Shown piece by piece: positions 45,842 through 55,606 of a stretch of 64,000 nt of DNA (its first letter is position 1; every line of letters begins with the position of its first letter). The stretch lies in the NCBI GenBank assembly GCA_019118345.1, contig DWZD01000054.1, positions 1 through 64,000 on the forward strand, given 5' to 3'. The notes under the pieces were generated by a model. It was not told where the DNA came from. It did not search any database and saw nothing but the letters and a program-made list of their open reading frames with translations. Source of the stretch: Candidatus Desulfovibrio intestinavium (GTDB lineage Bacteria > Desulfobacterota > Desulfovibrionia > Desulfovibrionales > Desulfovibrionaceae). A program made the position numbers and the translations under genes.

Positions 45842-45896
45842 GACGGTCTCCTTTGTTCAGATGATGGCGCAGGTTCCTTTTCCGGCGGGGCGTTTT

Positions 45897-47192
45897 TCAG
45901 CATTTGTCGGGCCGGGCGAACGAACGGCGCGAGGCATTCCGGCGCGAGGCGGCGGGGCGGCGGCTGGCCGGTCTGCCGTGCGGCCCATCCTTGCGCGCTT
46001 CCAGCCGCGCAAACGTGACTGCCGCCGGGGATGATTCCCAATCTCTGGCCGCAAGGGCCTCGCACAGGGCGGGAAGTTGCCGGAGGGACTGCGCATGCTG
46101 GCGGGCAAGGCCTTCTGCGGCGATGGCGCGCTGTTTCTCCACCCTGGCCATGATGCCGCAGTGCAGGGCCATACCCTCGGCCCTGTGGGCGTCAAGCAGG
46201 CGGCGCATGTGTTCCCCGGGCGCAAGCTGTCTTTCCCGCTGCGCCATTTCCTCCCGGGAAAGGGAGCGTCCGCATTCCAGAAAGCCGTCCCGGCAGATGA
46301 AGAACGTCAGGCAGAGGGCGGCCTTTTTGCCCGTCTCATCCGGGAATACCCCGTTCCGGTAGTTTTCGGAAAGGACGCGGGCGGCCGGGGCGTCGCCGTT
46401 TTCCATGGCCCGGCGCAACCAGTATTCCGCCAGCGCCGTGTCGGGCGTTGCCTGCTCAAGATGCTGCATGCCCAGCGCGAACGCGGCAGAGCCGTCAATC
46501 CCGGCCAGACGCTGCCGCCAGTACGCGCATTCCGGATTCCGCGCCCCGGCATCGCCGCCGGCGGGCAACGCTTCCGGGCCAGCGGGCGGCGGCGTGAAGG
46601 GCACATCGTGACCGATGCGGGCCAGCAGGCAGGCGGCTTTCATGCCGCCTTCGTGCCCGGCTGCGCCGCTGTGCCGGAAATGCCCGACAGCCTGCCGCCA
46701 GGCGTTCCGCGCCACGGCCCCGTCATCCCGCCAGAAATGCACATACAGGCGGAGGTGGCTCAGGCCAAGCAGATAATGGCCCTCGCCCCTGCCCGTCAGT
46801 TTGAGAAAGGCCTCCTGCAGGAAGTCCGCCTCATCATCGGGCAGCCCCTGCGGGCAGAGGCGGCAGAGGGCGGCCGACAGGGCCACGGCGGGAACGGCGT
46901 TGTCGCGGCAGGCGGCCCGGTGCCAGCGATTGCGGACGCCGGCGATATTGCCGCGCCGCATGAGGCGGCCCTGGGCAAAGGCGCTTTTGAGGCTCTCGCG
47001 CGTCCGCAGCAGGCCGTCAAGCTCCCGGCGGAAGCCTGCAGCGTCCTTTCCATGAATGCCGGCGGGCGGATCGACCTTGCCTGTGACGAACGGGGCGTCC
47101 GCCATCATCGTGTTGACCCGGTTGAGGTTCATGATGCAGGCGGGAATCGAGAACAGGCCAAACAGGACAAGAAAAAAGACCAGAGCTTCCAT
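45897..47192 (-). CDS. SFARPDK-tag paralogue D: membrane-anchored helical-repeat protein
   Basis: The product has 431 residues. The membrane helix is at the very N terminus (EALVFFLVLFGLFSIPACI). The core shows CRLCPQGLPDDEADFLQ, GEGHYLLGLSHLRLYVHF, AWRQAVGHFRHSGAAGH and LLARIGHDVPFTPP. A Sel1-like unit AEYWLRRAMENGDAPAARVL with ENYRNGVFPDETGKKAALC follows, then a helical stretch and the tail SRRSFARPDKC. ATG at 47192 has AAGG upstream; the frame continues open beyond it only as antisense to nothing recognisable. It lies 49 bases after paralogue C. Confidence 0.75.
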   Translation of the reverse strand: MEALVFFLVLFGLFSIPACIMNLNRVNTMMADAPFVTGKVDPPAGIHGKDAAGFRRELDGLLRTRESLKSAFAQGRLMRRGNIAGVRNRWHRAACRDNAVPAVALSAALCRLCPQGLPDDEADFLQEAFLKLTGRGEGHYLLGLSHLRLYVHFWRDDGAVARNAWRQAVGHFRHSGAAGHEGGMKAACLLARIGHDVPFTPPPAGPEALPAGGDAGARNPECAYWRQRLAGIDGSAAFALGMQHLEQATPDTALAEYWLRRAMENGDAPAARVLSENYRNGVFPDETGKKAALCLTFFICRDGFLECGRSLSREEMAQRERQLAPGEHMRRLLDAHRAEGMALHCGIMARVEKQRAIAAEGLARQHAQSLRQLPALCEALAARDWESSPAAVTFARLEARKDGPHGRPASRRPAASRRNASRRSFARPDKC

Positions 47193-47241
47193 AAGGGGCT
47201 GACCTTGCGGGGGCGGCGGCCCCTCCCCGGCAGTTCGGTTC

Positions 47242-48312
47242 TCAGCGTTTGTCCGGCCGGGCGAAGGATCCGCGCGGCGCACCCTTGCGCGCGGCAGCGG
47301 GGCGGCATTTCTCCGGCCCGGTCGGCGGCATCTTCGGCCGGGGAGCGGCGTCCGCGTCTCCGGCGGCGCCCCATTGCTGCAGCCGTTCCTCGGCCTGCCC
47401 GCTCAGGGCGGCGAGTTTTTCTCCGGCCTGCGCATAGCAGCGTTCAAGGCGTTCCTCGGCGGCGGCATGCCTCGCCCGCCCCGCTTCCCAAAGGCTCTTG
47501 TGACTGGCCATGTGCTCGTCCCAGAACGAGCGCATATTCTCGTCGAGGGGCAGCCCCGCCGTCACCGCCTTCGCCATGTCCAGCGCATGGGCCACATGGG
47601 CGACAATGTGCCCGCTCTCGGCCAGACGGTAGTTCCAGTACCTGACTTCCGGGCTCCGATTTTCGTCCTCGCCGTTGACGGGCAGCGGTTCCGGCAGGGC
47701 GGCCGGGGGCGTGAAGGGCACATCGTGGCCGATGCGGGCCAGCAGGTAGGCAGCGTCTATGCCGTCCTCATGGTCTATGGCGGCGCTGCGCCGGAAGTGC
47801 TCCACCGCCTGCCGCCAGGCGTCCAGCGCCACGGCCTCGTCACTCGCGCGGAAGGCTTCGTACAGGCGAAGACAGCTCAGGCCGAGGAGAAAATGCCCCT
47901 CGCCCTCGCCCAGCAGGCTGATGAGGCTCCTTTGCCAGAAGATCGCCTCATCGCCGGGCAGCCCCTGCGGGCAGAGGCGGCAGAGGGCCGCCGTGAGGGC
48001 CGCGGCATACACGTTGTTTTGTCGGCAGACGGCCCGGATCCAGCGTTGGCCGGCCGCGAGGGCATGAAGGCCGTCCACGGGCGCGCCCAGCGCAAAGGCG
48101 GCTTCGAGATCCGGGCGCCTGTGCAGCAGAGACGCAAGCTGCTCGCGGAGGGTTTTATCCTCATCCCGCGTGCGGGCGAAGGCGGGGAGTTCGATCTTGC
48201 TCCACTCGACGGACGTGTTCATGGCCTTCGCCTTGCGTTCTTTCTTTTTCTTGAGGCGGAAGCAGGCGAAAAGGACGATGAGCAGAATGGCGACAAAAAC
48301 GGCTGCTGACAT
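47242..48312 (-). CDS. SFARPDK-tag paralogue C: membrane-anchored helical-repeat protein
   Basis: At 356 residues this is the shortest family member. The N-terminal helix AAVFVAILLIVLFACF is followed by RLKKKKERKAK, a strong positive-inside signal that puts the rest in the cytoplasm. The core has CRLCPQGLPGDEAIFWQ, GEGHFLLGLSCLRLYEAF, AWRQAVEHFRRSAAIDH and LLARIGHDVPFTPP. The central Sel1-like unit of its relatives is missing; a charged helical region leads directly to GAPRGSFARPDKR. GGGAGG precedes the ATG. It is 49 bases downstream of the peptidase-like gene. Confidence 0.75.
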   Translation of the reverse strand: MSAAVFVAILLIVLFACFRLKKKKERKAKAMNTSVEWSKIELPAFARTRDEDKTLREQLASLLHRRPDLEAAFALGAPVDGLHALAAGQRWIRAVCRQNNVYAAALTAALCRLCPQGLPGDEAIFWQRSLISLLGEGEGHFLLGLSCLRLYEAFRASDEAVALDAWRQAVEHFRRSAAIDHEDGIDAAYLLARIGHDVPFTPPAALPEPLPVNGEDENRSPEVRYWNYRLAESGHIVAHVAHALDMAKAVTAGLPLDENMRSFWDEHMASHKSLWEAGRARHAAAEERLERCYAQAGEKLAALSGQAEERLQQWGAAGDADAAPRPKMPPTGPEKCRPAAARKGAPRGSFARPDKR

Positions 48313-48361
48313 ATGACGTGACCTCCCGGGTGGAAAAGGGGCAGGGCGGGCGCACGCCGCC

Positions 48362-48931
48362 TCAGAAGGGCAGACGCAACAGGCGGATGCTCTCCGGCTG
48401 GATGATGAGCAGGCGTTCCTTGCTGACCTGCGCGGCATCGGTGACAAAAGCATCGCGGCGGATGTTGAGAATGGCCTCGGCCTCATGGCTGCAATCGAAG
48501 AGATGCAGGACGTTCTCGTCCATTCGATCAATGACCGTCCAGTGCCGGTTGACGGCCGGGCCGTCGGCGGTGAGGTGGCGCAGGAAACGCAGGATCACGG
48601 CCCGCTTGCGATCCGCGGCCAGCCACTGGCGGCAGACCTCCCACAGGGCGTCGGGCGAGGGGCGCTCCCGCTCCGTGAAGGGCGCTTCCACGCCCAGCGG
48701 GAAGGCCCGCTGCTGGGCGCGCAGCATGCCGTCCACCAGCCGGATATAATTGGTGTCCTGATTGAGCACGGCGCGCAGGGCCTCGGGGTTCGCGGCCAGG
48801 GCCATGAGCGTGTCGTTGAGGATGTCCCGCGCCTTGAGCGTGCGGATGCCGTGCGTCAGGCGCAGGGCGTTGAGCACGGCATAAATGGCGCAGAACGTAT
48901 CGACTTTTCCCTGATAGAACGGTTTGATCAT
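48362..48931 (-). CDS. Cysteine-peptidase-fold (papain/C39-like) protein inside the paralogue array
   Basis: The 189-residue protein has the signature of a papain-like or C39-like cysteine peptidase: Gln7 and Cys14 in YQGKVDTFCAIYAVLNALRL at the start of a helix, His130 in NRHWTVID and Asp146 in LHLFDCS. The order Gln-Cys-His-Asp and the Gln-Cys spacing fit the fold. It has no signal peptide or membrane helix, so it is cytoplasmic. A strong GGGAGG precedes the ATG. Its place between two SFARPDK paralogues, and a decayed copy next to a third, tie it to that family; cleavage or deamidation of those proteins is a reasonable guess only. Confidence 0.7.
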   Translation of the reverse strand: MIKPFYQGKVDTFCAIYAVLNALRLTHGIRTLKARDILNDTLMALAANPEALRAVLNQDTNYIRLVDGMLRAQQRAFPLGVEAPFTERERPSPDALWEVCRQWLAADRKRAVILRFLRHLTADGPAVNRHWTVIDRMDENVLHLFDCSHEAEAILNIRRDAFVTDAAQVSKERLLIIQPESIRLLRLPF

Positions 48932-49029
48932 AGGACCTCCCGCCCTCTTATGCCCGCACAGCGGCGGCGGGTCAATGCGTCAGGGCGGTCGGCCCGGCAG
49001 GGCGGCGCGTCGGCGTCCCGCCAACGGCC

Positions 49030-50505
49030 CTATCGCTTGTCCGGGCGGGCGAACGAGCGGCGCGGCCTGTCCTTGTGGGCGGGCGCGGACGGGCGGGGAG
49101 CCTTCCCGCCCTGCGGCGCCGTTTCACGCGGGGTGGGAGCGGGGTCAGCGTATCCGGCGGCGGCCCATCGCCGCAGCCGTTCCTCGGCCTGCCCGCCCTG
49201 CGGCGTCTCCTCCCGGGGCGGGGGGGCAATGTCCGCGTGTCCGTCGGCGGGACAGTCCGGCAATCTGGCCTCGGCCTGCCTGCCCAGATGGATGACTTTC
49301 TCCCCGGCCTTCGCATAACAGCGGGCAAGGCGTTCCTCGGCGGCGGCAAACTTCCTGCGCGCCGCTGTCAGCAGGCGCTTGTGAAAGTCCATGCCCTCAG
49401 TCCAATGGGCGGCAAGCTGCGAACGCATGTCATTGCCGAGGGGCATCTTCGCGGCCTTCGCCTCCACATCAACCCGGGTGATGAGGAGGCCGGAATCCAG
49501 CAAGCCTTTCTGGCAAATGAAGCAAATAAGGTAGATGGCGGCATTTCGCCCCTTCTCATCCGGGAAGTTGCCGTTGCGGTAGTTTTCAAAAAGGGCATGG
49601 GCGGCCTGATAATCGCCACATTCCACGGCCTTGCGCAACCAGCGTTCGGCCCGCGCCATATCGGGCTTTTTCTGCAGGAGATACTGCATGCCCAGCACAT
49701 GGGCGGCAGTAGGCCCGTTCTTGGTCAGACTCCAGCGCCAGTAGACGTCGGGCATTTCCCGAAGCAGATACTGCATGCCCAGCACATTGGCGGCAATAGG
49801 CCCGCTCGCGGCCAGCCGGTAGCGCCAGTACAGGCTTTCCGAATGCCGATCCTCGCCCTCGCCGCAGGCGGGCAGCGGATCCGGCAGGGGGGCCGGGGGC
49901 GTGAAGGGGATGTCGTGGCCGATGCGGGCCAGCAGGCAGGCGGCCTCCATGCCGTCGTCATGCCCAGTGGCGGCGCTGCGGCGAAAAGGCTCGACCGCCT
50001 GCCGCCAGGCTTCCCGCGCCACGGTCTCGTCATGGGCGCAGAAGGACACATACAGATAAAGAGAGCTCAGGCCGAGAAGAAAATACCCCTCGCCCGTGTC
50101 CAGCAGGCGGAGGACCCCCCCATGCCAGAAGTCCGCCTCATCCTCGGGCAGCTCCTCCGGGCAAAGGCGGCAGAGGGCCGCCAACAGGGCCGCGGCGTAG
50201 ACGTTTTTTTCCCGGCAAACAGCCTGGAACCAGCGGTCAGCGGCCCCGATAACCGTGCTGCCGCGCATGAGGGCGCCCTGCTTCCAGATCTTTCCCAAGT
50301 CATCGCGCTTGCGCAGCAGCAAGACGATTTCCTTGCAGAGGCTGCCGCCCTTGTCGCGCGTGCGGGCGAAAGCGGGGAATCTGACTTCGCCCTCCGCGAA
50401 GGGCGTGCCCGTGGCCGCCTCCTCGCGCTCATCCATGACCATGGAGAAGTAGAGTCCGCAGCCCAGGGCGATAAGCAGCACGAGAAATACAGAAAATCCT
50501 ACCAT
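49030..50505 (-). CDS. SFARPDK-tag paralogue B: membrane-anchored helical-repeat protein
   Basis: The product has 491 residues. The N-terminal helix VGFSVFLVLLIALGCGLYF is followed by a short acidic stretch. The core has CRLCPEELPEDEADFWH, GEGYFLLGLSSLYLYVSF, AWRQAVEPFRRSAATGHDD and LLARIGHDIPFTPP. An internal 29-residue duplication (VLGMQYLL..) precedes the Sel1-like AERWLRKAVECGDYQAAHAL with ENYRNGNFPDEKG. A Pro/Ala-rich region leads to the tail DRPRRSFARPDKR. ATG at 50505 has GGGAGG upstream. The open frame extends 93 codons farther upstream, but that part is the remnant of a peptidase gene. Confidence 0.75.
   Translation of the reverse strand: MVGFSVFLVLLIALGCGLYFSMVMDEREEAATGTPFAEGEVRFPAFARTRDKGGSLCKEIVLLLRKRDDLGKIWKQGALMRGSTVIGAADRWFQAVCREKNVYAAALLAALCRLCPEELPEDEADFWHGGVLRLLDTGEGYFLLGLSSLYLYVSFCAHDETVAREAWRQAVEPFRRSAATGHDDGMEAACLLARIGHDIPFTPPAPLPDPLPACGEGEDRHSESLYWRYRLAASGPIAANVLGMQYLLREMPDVYWRWSLTKNGPTAAHVLGMQYLLQKKPDMARAERWLRKAVECGDYQAAHALFENYRNGNFPDEKGRNAAIYLICFICQKGLLDSGLLITRVDVEAKAAKMPLGNDMRSQLAAHWTEGMDFHKRLLTAARRKFAAAEERLARCYAKAGEKVIHLGRQAEARLPDCPADGHADIAPPPREETPQGGQAEERLRRWAAAGYADPAPTPRETAPQGGKAPRPSAPAHKDRPRRSFARPDKR
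49681..49833 (-). repeat. 87-bp in-frame tandem repeat within paralogue B
   Basis: ATACTGCATGCCCAGCACAT at 49681 recurs almost unchanged at 49768, an 87-base period, and similarity continues for about 65 bases in each copy. The unit encodes a 29-residue helical hairpin that contains VLGMQYLL, so the repeat lengthens the solenoid by one module. Confidence 0.85.
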
Positions 50506-50556
50506 GTCCGGCCTCCCGGGGCGGAAATGGCCTTGCGGGCGTGCGCCGCAGCCACG

Positions 50557-50795
50557 GAAGGGCGGAAGCGGCAGGCGGATGCTCTCCGGCGGGAGGCGAC
50601 GCGGGAAGCGCAGGCTCGCGGCCCGCCCGCAATCCGCGACCGGTCTCGGGCGGCAGACCCCCCCGGGGGCAGCGGGCGCGGGGCGATGCCATTCGCCGTG
50701 AGCGTGCGGATGCCATGCGTCAGGCGCAGGGCATTGAGCACGGCATATATGGCGCAAAGGGTGTCGGCCTTTCCCTGATGGCACGGCTTGGGCAT
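50557..50795 (-). pseudogene. Decayed copy of the cysteine-peptidase-like gene
   Basis: The first 33 codons from ATG at 50795 match the intact gene at 48362-48931 closely (QGKADTLCAIYAVLNALRL, THGIRTL, with the catalytic Cys kept). The reading frame then breaks. In another frame VCR..VAD..RAASLRF matches the middle of the intact protein (VCRQWLAADRKRAVILRF), and ESIRLPLPPF matches its last residues (ESIRLLRLPF). The stop codon is lost. About 330 bases, including the His/Asp region, are deleted. It lies directly before paralogue B, as the intact gene lies before paralogue C. Confidence 0.85.
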
Positions 50796-50864
50796 GGGCG
50801 CTCCCGTTTGGTTGTGTTCACCCGGGGCGGGGGCAATGCCTGCCGTCCGGCCCGGCGGAAATGC

Positions 50865-52250
50865 CTAGCGCTTGTCGGGCCGGGCGAACGAACGGTGCGG
50901 CCTGTCGTCGTGCGCGGGCGCATCCGTGCCGGTCTCCCGCTCGGTCTGTCGGCTGTCCTCAGGGCTGTCGCAGAGGTCGGAGAGCTGTTGCCGGGCCGCG
51001 TTCAGGCAGCGGGCGTTTTCCTCCTGTCTGCGGGAAATCCAGACCTGAAGGGCGCGTCTGGCCTGCGCGTGGAGGGCTTCGCCCTCGGCCTTGCAGGCAT
51101 CAAGCTGTTCTCTGACCCGCTGGCCGGCCTCGCCGCTGAGTTCCTCATATTCCTTCAGCTCAGCCATGTGGGCGGCGGAGAGTTTCGCGCCTTGCCCCGC
51201 AGGGATCTTTTTCGCCGCGCACAGCTCATCACAGGCGGAGACGATGAGGCAGATGGCGGTTTTCCTGCCGGTCTCGTCCAGGAGAATCCCGGCCAGACAG
51301 CATTTGGCGAGCGCATCGGCGGCGTCCGCCCGGTTGCCGGCTTCCATGCTCCGGCGATACCAGTCTTCGGCCCGCGCCCTGTCGGGCGGTTCCGTCCCGG
51401 CCCAGAGCGTGGCCAGATAGTGCATGGCAAGGGAATCGCCCGCTTCCGCAAGCTGGAGGTTCCAGAAAAGCGCCTCCGGGGCGGACGGATTGGCTGCCTC
51501 GAACGGAAGCCGAAGATGCATGGAGGGATAATCGGGCGACTCCGCAAGATGCATGTCCAAATCCCAGTAAAAGGTCTCCTGCTCGTCCGTGTTGGACGCC
51601 TTGAGCAGGGGCAGGCAGGCCTGAAAGTCCTCCGGGGGCGTAAAGGGCAGATCATGCCCGCAGGCGCAGAGCAGCGCGGCGGCCTCCATGCCGTCCCGAT
51701 GCCCGGCATGGCCGCTGATTCGGAAGTGTTCGACCGCCTGCCGCCAGGCATCCCGCGCCGTGCGTTCGTCTTGCGGGCGGAAATGGGCGTACAGGCGGAT
51801 GGAGCTGAGGCCGAGGAGAAAATGACCCTCCCCCTCGCCCGTCAGGGCGATGAGTTCCTCCTGCCGGGCCTGCGCCTCGTCGGCGGACAGGCCCTCGGGA
51901 CAGAGGCGGCTGAGGGCGGTCGCCAAAGCCAAGGCGGAGAGGCTCTGTTTGCGGCAGGCATATTGCCGCCAGCGTCGGCAGGCCTCAGCCACATTTTCGC
52001 GCCCCTTGAGACCGCCCTGCCCGAAGGCTTTGGGCAGATCCTCGCGCTTGTTCAGCTGCCTGTCGAGGGCAAAGCGGAAATCGTCTTCTTCCTCCGGGCT
52101 GCGGTCGGGGCCGGGCAGCTTTGGTTTTTCCGTGTCGAGGGGCGAGGTTTCCGGCGGCACCCTGTTCATGACGGCGGCCAGGATGCTGCCCAGAATCAGG
52201 ATGCCAACGATACAAAGAACCATGAACCCGGGTTCCACTTGGGCATGCAT
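50865..52250 (-). CDS. SFARPDK-tag paralogue A: membrane-anchored helical-repeat protein
   Basis: The first of the five in transcription order; the product has 461 residues. The membrane helix is at about residues 9-28 (FMVLCIVGILILGSILAAV). The core has SRLCPEGLSADEAQARQ, GEGHFLLGLSSIRLYAHF, AWRQAVEHFRISGHAGHRDG and the GHDLPFTPP variant. A Sel1-like unit AEDWYRRSMEAGNRADAADAL and a long charged helix follow, then the tail DRPHRSFARPDKR. GGAGG precedes the ATG. It is the most divergent of the family. It diverges from panC across 278 bases. Confidence 0.75.
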   Translation of the reverse strand: MHAQVEPGFMVLCIVGILILGSILAAVMNRVPPETSPLDTEKPKLPGPDRSPEEEDDFRFALDRQLNKREDLPKAFGQGGLKGRENVAEACRRWRQYACRKQSLSALALATALSRLCPEGLSADEAQARQEELIALTGEGEGHFLLGLSSIRLYAHFRPQDERTARDAWRQAVEHFRISGHAGHRDGMEAAALLCACGHDLPFTPPEDFQACLPLLKASNTDEQETFYWDLDMHLAESPDYPSMHLRLPFEAANPSAPEALFWNLQLAEAGDSLAMHYLATLWAGTEPPDRARAEDWYRRSMEAGNRADAADALAKCCLAGILLDETGRKTAICLIVSACDELCAAKKIPAGQGAKLSAAHMAELKEYEELSGEAGQRVREQLDACKAEGEALHAQARRALQVWISRRQEENARCLNAARQQLSDLCDSPEDSRQTERETGTDAPAHDDRPHRSFARPDKR

Positions 52251-52465
52251 GCGGCAACCTCCGGCGGTTGGTGAAGATGGGCGGGCTTCGTTTCGCCTGT
52301 CGCGGGGCTGGCCGGGCTTGTCCCGCTGCCGTGTGCCTGCTCAGGCAACTATGGGCGATCCTTGTGAAAGTTCCTGATGTATGCCAGCGCGGCGGTGAGC
52401 CGTCAAGGGGGAGGCCGCCGGGCGGCTTTCGGACGGGGAGAAACGGCGGGACAGGAAAAGAGGAC

Positions 52466-52494
52466 TTTACAAGCGCACGTCCGGCAGGTATAAG
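52466..52494 (+). promoter_or_regulatory. Sigma-70 promoter for panC
   Basis: TTTACA (52466-52471) and TATAAG (52489-52494) are separated by 17 bases. The predicted start is about 28 bases before the panC ATG. Confidence 0.65.
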
Positions 52495-52528
52495 AAGTTT
52501 CCCATTAACAATATCACAAAACCTTGAT

Positions 52529-53377
52529 ATGCAGATATTAACCTCACCTCAGGAACTGGCGGCCCTTTGCCGCCAATGGCGTACAGACGGCGAGAGCATC
52601 GCCCTCGTCCCGACCATGGGCTATTATCACGCCGGGCATGAATCCCTCATGGCGCGGGGGCGCGAATGCGGCAGCAAGCTGGTGGTCAGCCTTTTCGTCA
52701 ATCCCACCCAGTTCGGCCCCAATGAGGATCTGGCCGCCTATCCCCGCGATCACGAGCGGGACGCGGCCATTGCCCGCAAGCAGGGGGCGGATGTGCTCTT
52801 CATTCCCGAAGATGGGGCCATGTACGCGCCGGATCACGCCACCTGGGTGGAAGTGCCCGACATGGCGCGCGGCCTCTGCGGCGCCAGCCGGCCCATTCAT
52901 TTTCGCGGCGTGTGCACGGTGGTCATGAAGCTCTTTTGGCTGGTGCAGCCCGCTGTGGCCGTGTTCGGCCAGAAGGACTGGCAGCAGCAGGCCATCATTC
53001 GCCGCATGGTGCGGGACATGAACATTCCCGTGCGCATCGAGACCCAGCCCACCATGCGCGAGGCCGACGGCCTGGCCATGTCCTCGCGCAATGTCTACAT
53101 GACCGAGGCCGAGCGGGCGCAGGCCCCGCAAATGCGGCAGGGCCTCGAGCTGGCCCGCCGGCTGGCGCAGGCCGGCGAGACCAGCGCGGCCCGCCTGCGC
53201 GATGCCGTGCTGCGCTACTGGGCCGAGCAGCTGCCGCTGGGCCGTCTGGACTACCTCAGCGTGGTGGACGCCGACACCCTGGAACCGCTGGACAGCCTCA
53301 ACGGACGCGGTCTCATGGCCTGCGCCGTGCACATGGGCAAGTCCAGAATCATCGACAACATCCTTTTGCAGGACTAA
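52529..53377 (+). CDS. panC: Pantothenate synthetase
   Basis: PanC condenses pantoate with beta-alanine using ATP to give pantothenate, the precursor of CoA. The 282-residue protein has the nucleotidyl-transferase HxGH motif ([10 protein letters not shown], His34 and His37), [21 protein letters not shown] and the MSSRN loop. ATG at 52529 gives the standard N terminus, although no clear ribosome site precedes it. metK follows after 23 bases. panB lies 3.3 kb downstream, not adjacent. Confidence 0.96.
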   Translation: MQILTSPQELAALCRQWRTDGESIALVPTMGYYHAGHESLMARGRECGSKLVVSLFVNPTQFGPNEDLAAYPRDHERDAAIARKQGADVLFIPEDGAMYAPDHATWVEVPDMARGLCGASRPIHFRGVCTVVMKLFWLVQPAVAVFGQKDWQQQAIIRRMVRDMNIPVRIETQPTMREADGLAMSSRNVYMTEAERAQAPQMRQGLELARRLAQAGETSAARLRDAVLRYWAEQLPLGRLDYLSVVDADTLEPLDSLNGRGLMACAVHMGKSRIIDNILLQD

Positions 53378-53400
53378 TCCGCCCACAAGGAGAAAATACC

Positions 53401-54573
<1,173 letters not shown>

Positions 54574-54599
54574 GCCCCGCTTGCCCTGTCTGAAACCGC

Positions 54600-54633
54600 G
54601 CCCCGTCCCCTTTTCCGGGGGGCGGGGCCTTTT
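54600..54633 (+). terminator. Intrinsic terminator after metK
   Basis: GCCCCGTCCCC (54600-54610) pairs with GGGGGCGGGGC (54618-54628, one G-T pair) around a TTTTCCG loop, followed by CTTTT. Confidence 0.75.
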
Positions 54634-54674
54634 GCGGCGGACAGGCTGCCGTCTGTTCGCCGAGGGGGGGATCC

Positions 54675-55364
54675 ATGCCCGCATCGCCGCCTGATCTGCC
54701 GGCCTCCCGGCCCAGCCTGCTGGATGCGCTGGCCCATGCCGCGCTGGAACGCGCCTGCGCGGCCCATGCCCGGGCTGGCGGGCCGCCGCCCCTGCTCGTG
54801 GATGCCACCCTCGGCAACGGCCATGACGCCGCCTTTTTGCTGGGCTGCGCCCCGCCGGACGCACTGCTGCTGGCCGTGGACGTGCAGGCCCGGGCCATCG
54901 AGACGGCCCGGCCCCGCCTTGCCGCCGCGCAGGCGACAAGGCAACGGCAGGATGTGGCGGTGCAAATTTTTTGCCGGGGCCATGAGGAACTGCCGCGCAT
55001 CCTGGCGGAACTGCCCGCCTGCGACCGGCAGCGCCCGCTTCTCGGGGCCATGTTCAATCTGGGCTGGCTGCCCGGCGGGGACAAGTCCTGCCTGACCCGG
55101 ACGCCGGCCACGCTGGCCGCGCTGGACTTTCTGCTGGCCCTGCTCATGCCGCAAGGCTGCATCAGCCTGCATTGCTATACGGGCCATGACGGGGGCGCGG
55201 ACGAGGAAGCCGCCGTGCTGCGCCGGCTGGCGGAGCTGCCGCCGCGCCGCTGGCGGGTGGCGCATTGCCGGGATGCTAACCGGGAAAGCGGCGCGGGCCG
55301 GGCGGAAAGCGTCATTCTGGTGGAGCGGCTGCCGCTTTCCCGGCGTGAGGGCACGGCCTGCTGA
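54675..55364 (+). CDS. MnmM/YtqB-like tRNA methyltransferase
   Basis: The 229-residue SAM-dependent protein has the signature of the YtqB (rRNA-methylase-like, PF06962) group: VDATLGNGHDAAFL (residues 42-55) as SAM loop and FNLGWLPGGDKS (about 125-136). Characterised members (MnmM) methylate 5-aminomethyl-2-thiouridine at tRNA position 34. The N-terminal 35 residues are Ala/Pro-rich and extra. ATG at 54675 has GAGGGGGG upstream. Confidence 0.85.
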   Translation: MPASPPDLPASRPSLLDALAHAALERACAAHARAGGPPPLLVDATLGNGHDAAFLLGCAPPDALLLAVDVQARAIETARPRLAAAQATRQRQDVAVQIFCRGHEELPRILAELPACDRQRPLLGAMFNLGWLPGGDKSCLTRTPATLAALDFLLALLMPQGCISLHCYTGHDGGADEEAAVLRRLAELPPRRWRVAHCRDANRESGAGRAESVILVERLPLSRREGTAC

Positions 55365-55547
55365 GGCCCGGATCGGGGCGGCGCGGTTTGCCCCGTGGGG
55401 CGAGTTCAAAAATTTTTCGGTGCGTAGCGCGGGATTGTGGCGCGGCAGGCGGGCGAGTTAAAAAAATTTTATTGACTTTTTCCAGACTTCTTTGAAAAAA
55501 ACATTGAAAATGGCCTCATTACGCAAGTTGGGCGATGTTGTTCCCTT

Positions 55548-55564
55548 TGGCACGCTGCTTGCTA
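55548..55564 (+). promoter_or_regulatory. Sigma-54 (-24/-12) promoter
   Basis: TGGCACG-N4-TTGCTA matches the RpoN consensus, with GG at -24 and GC at -12 in correct spacing. Transcription should begin near 55574. The only gene in this direction is the agmatinase at 55782, but an intrinsic terminator lies in between. Confidence 0.65.
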
Positions 55565-55606
55565 CATGCTAAGTACCTTCCTTTCTTAATCTGACAGTTC
55601 TCCAAC

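Noticed and set aside
46802..48067. Several short plus-strand frames across the SFARPDK array
   Set aside because: They are antisense to conserved paralogue cores and mirror one another only because those cores are homologous.
49681..49833. CRISPR-like repeat
   Set aside because: Only two copies, the repeat is in frame within a gene, and the copies run on without unique spacers of constant size.
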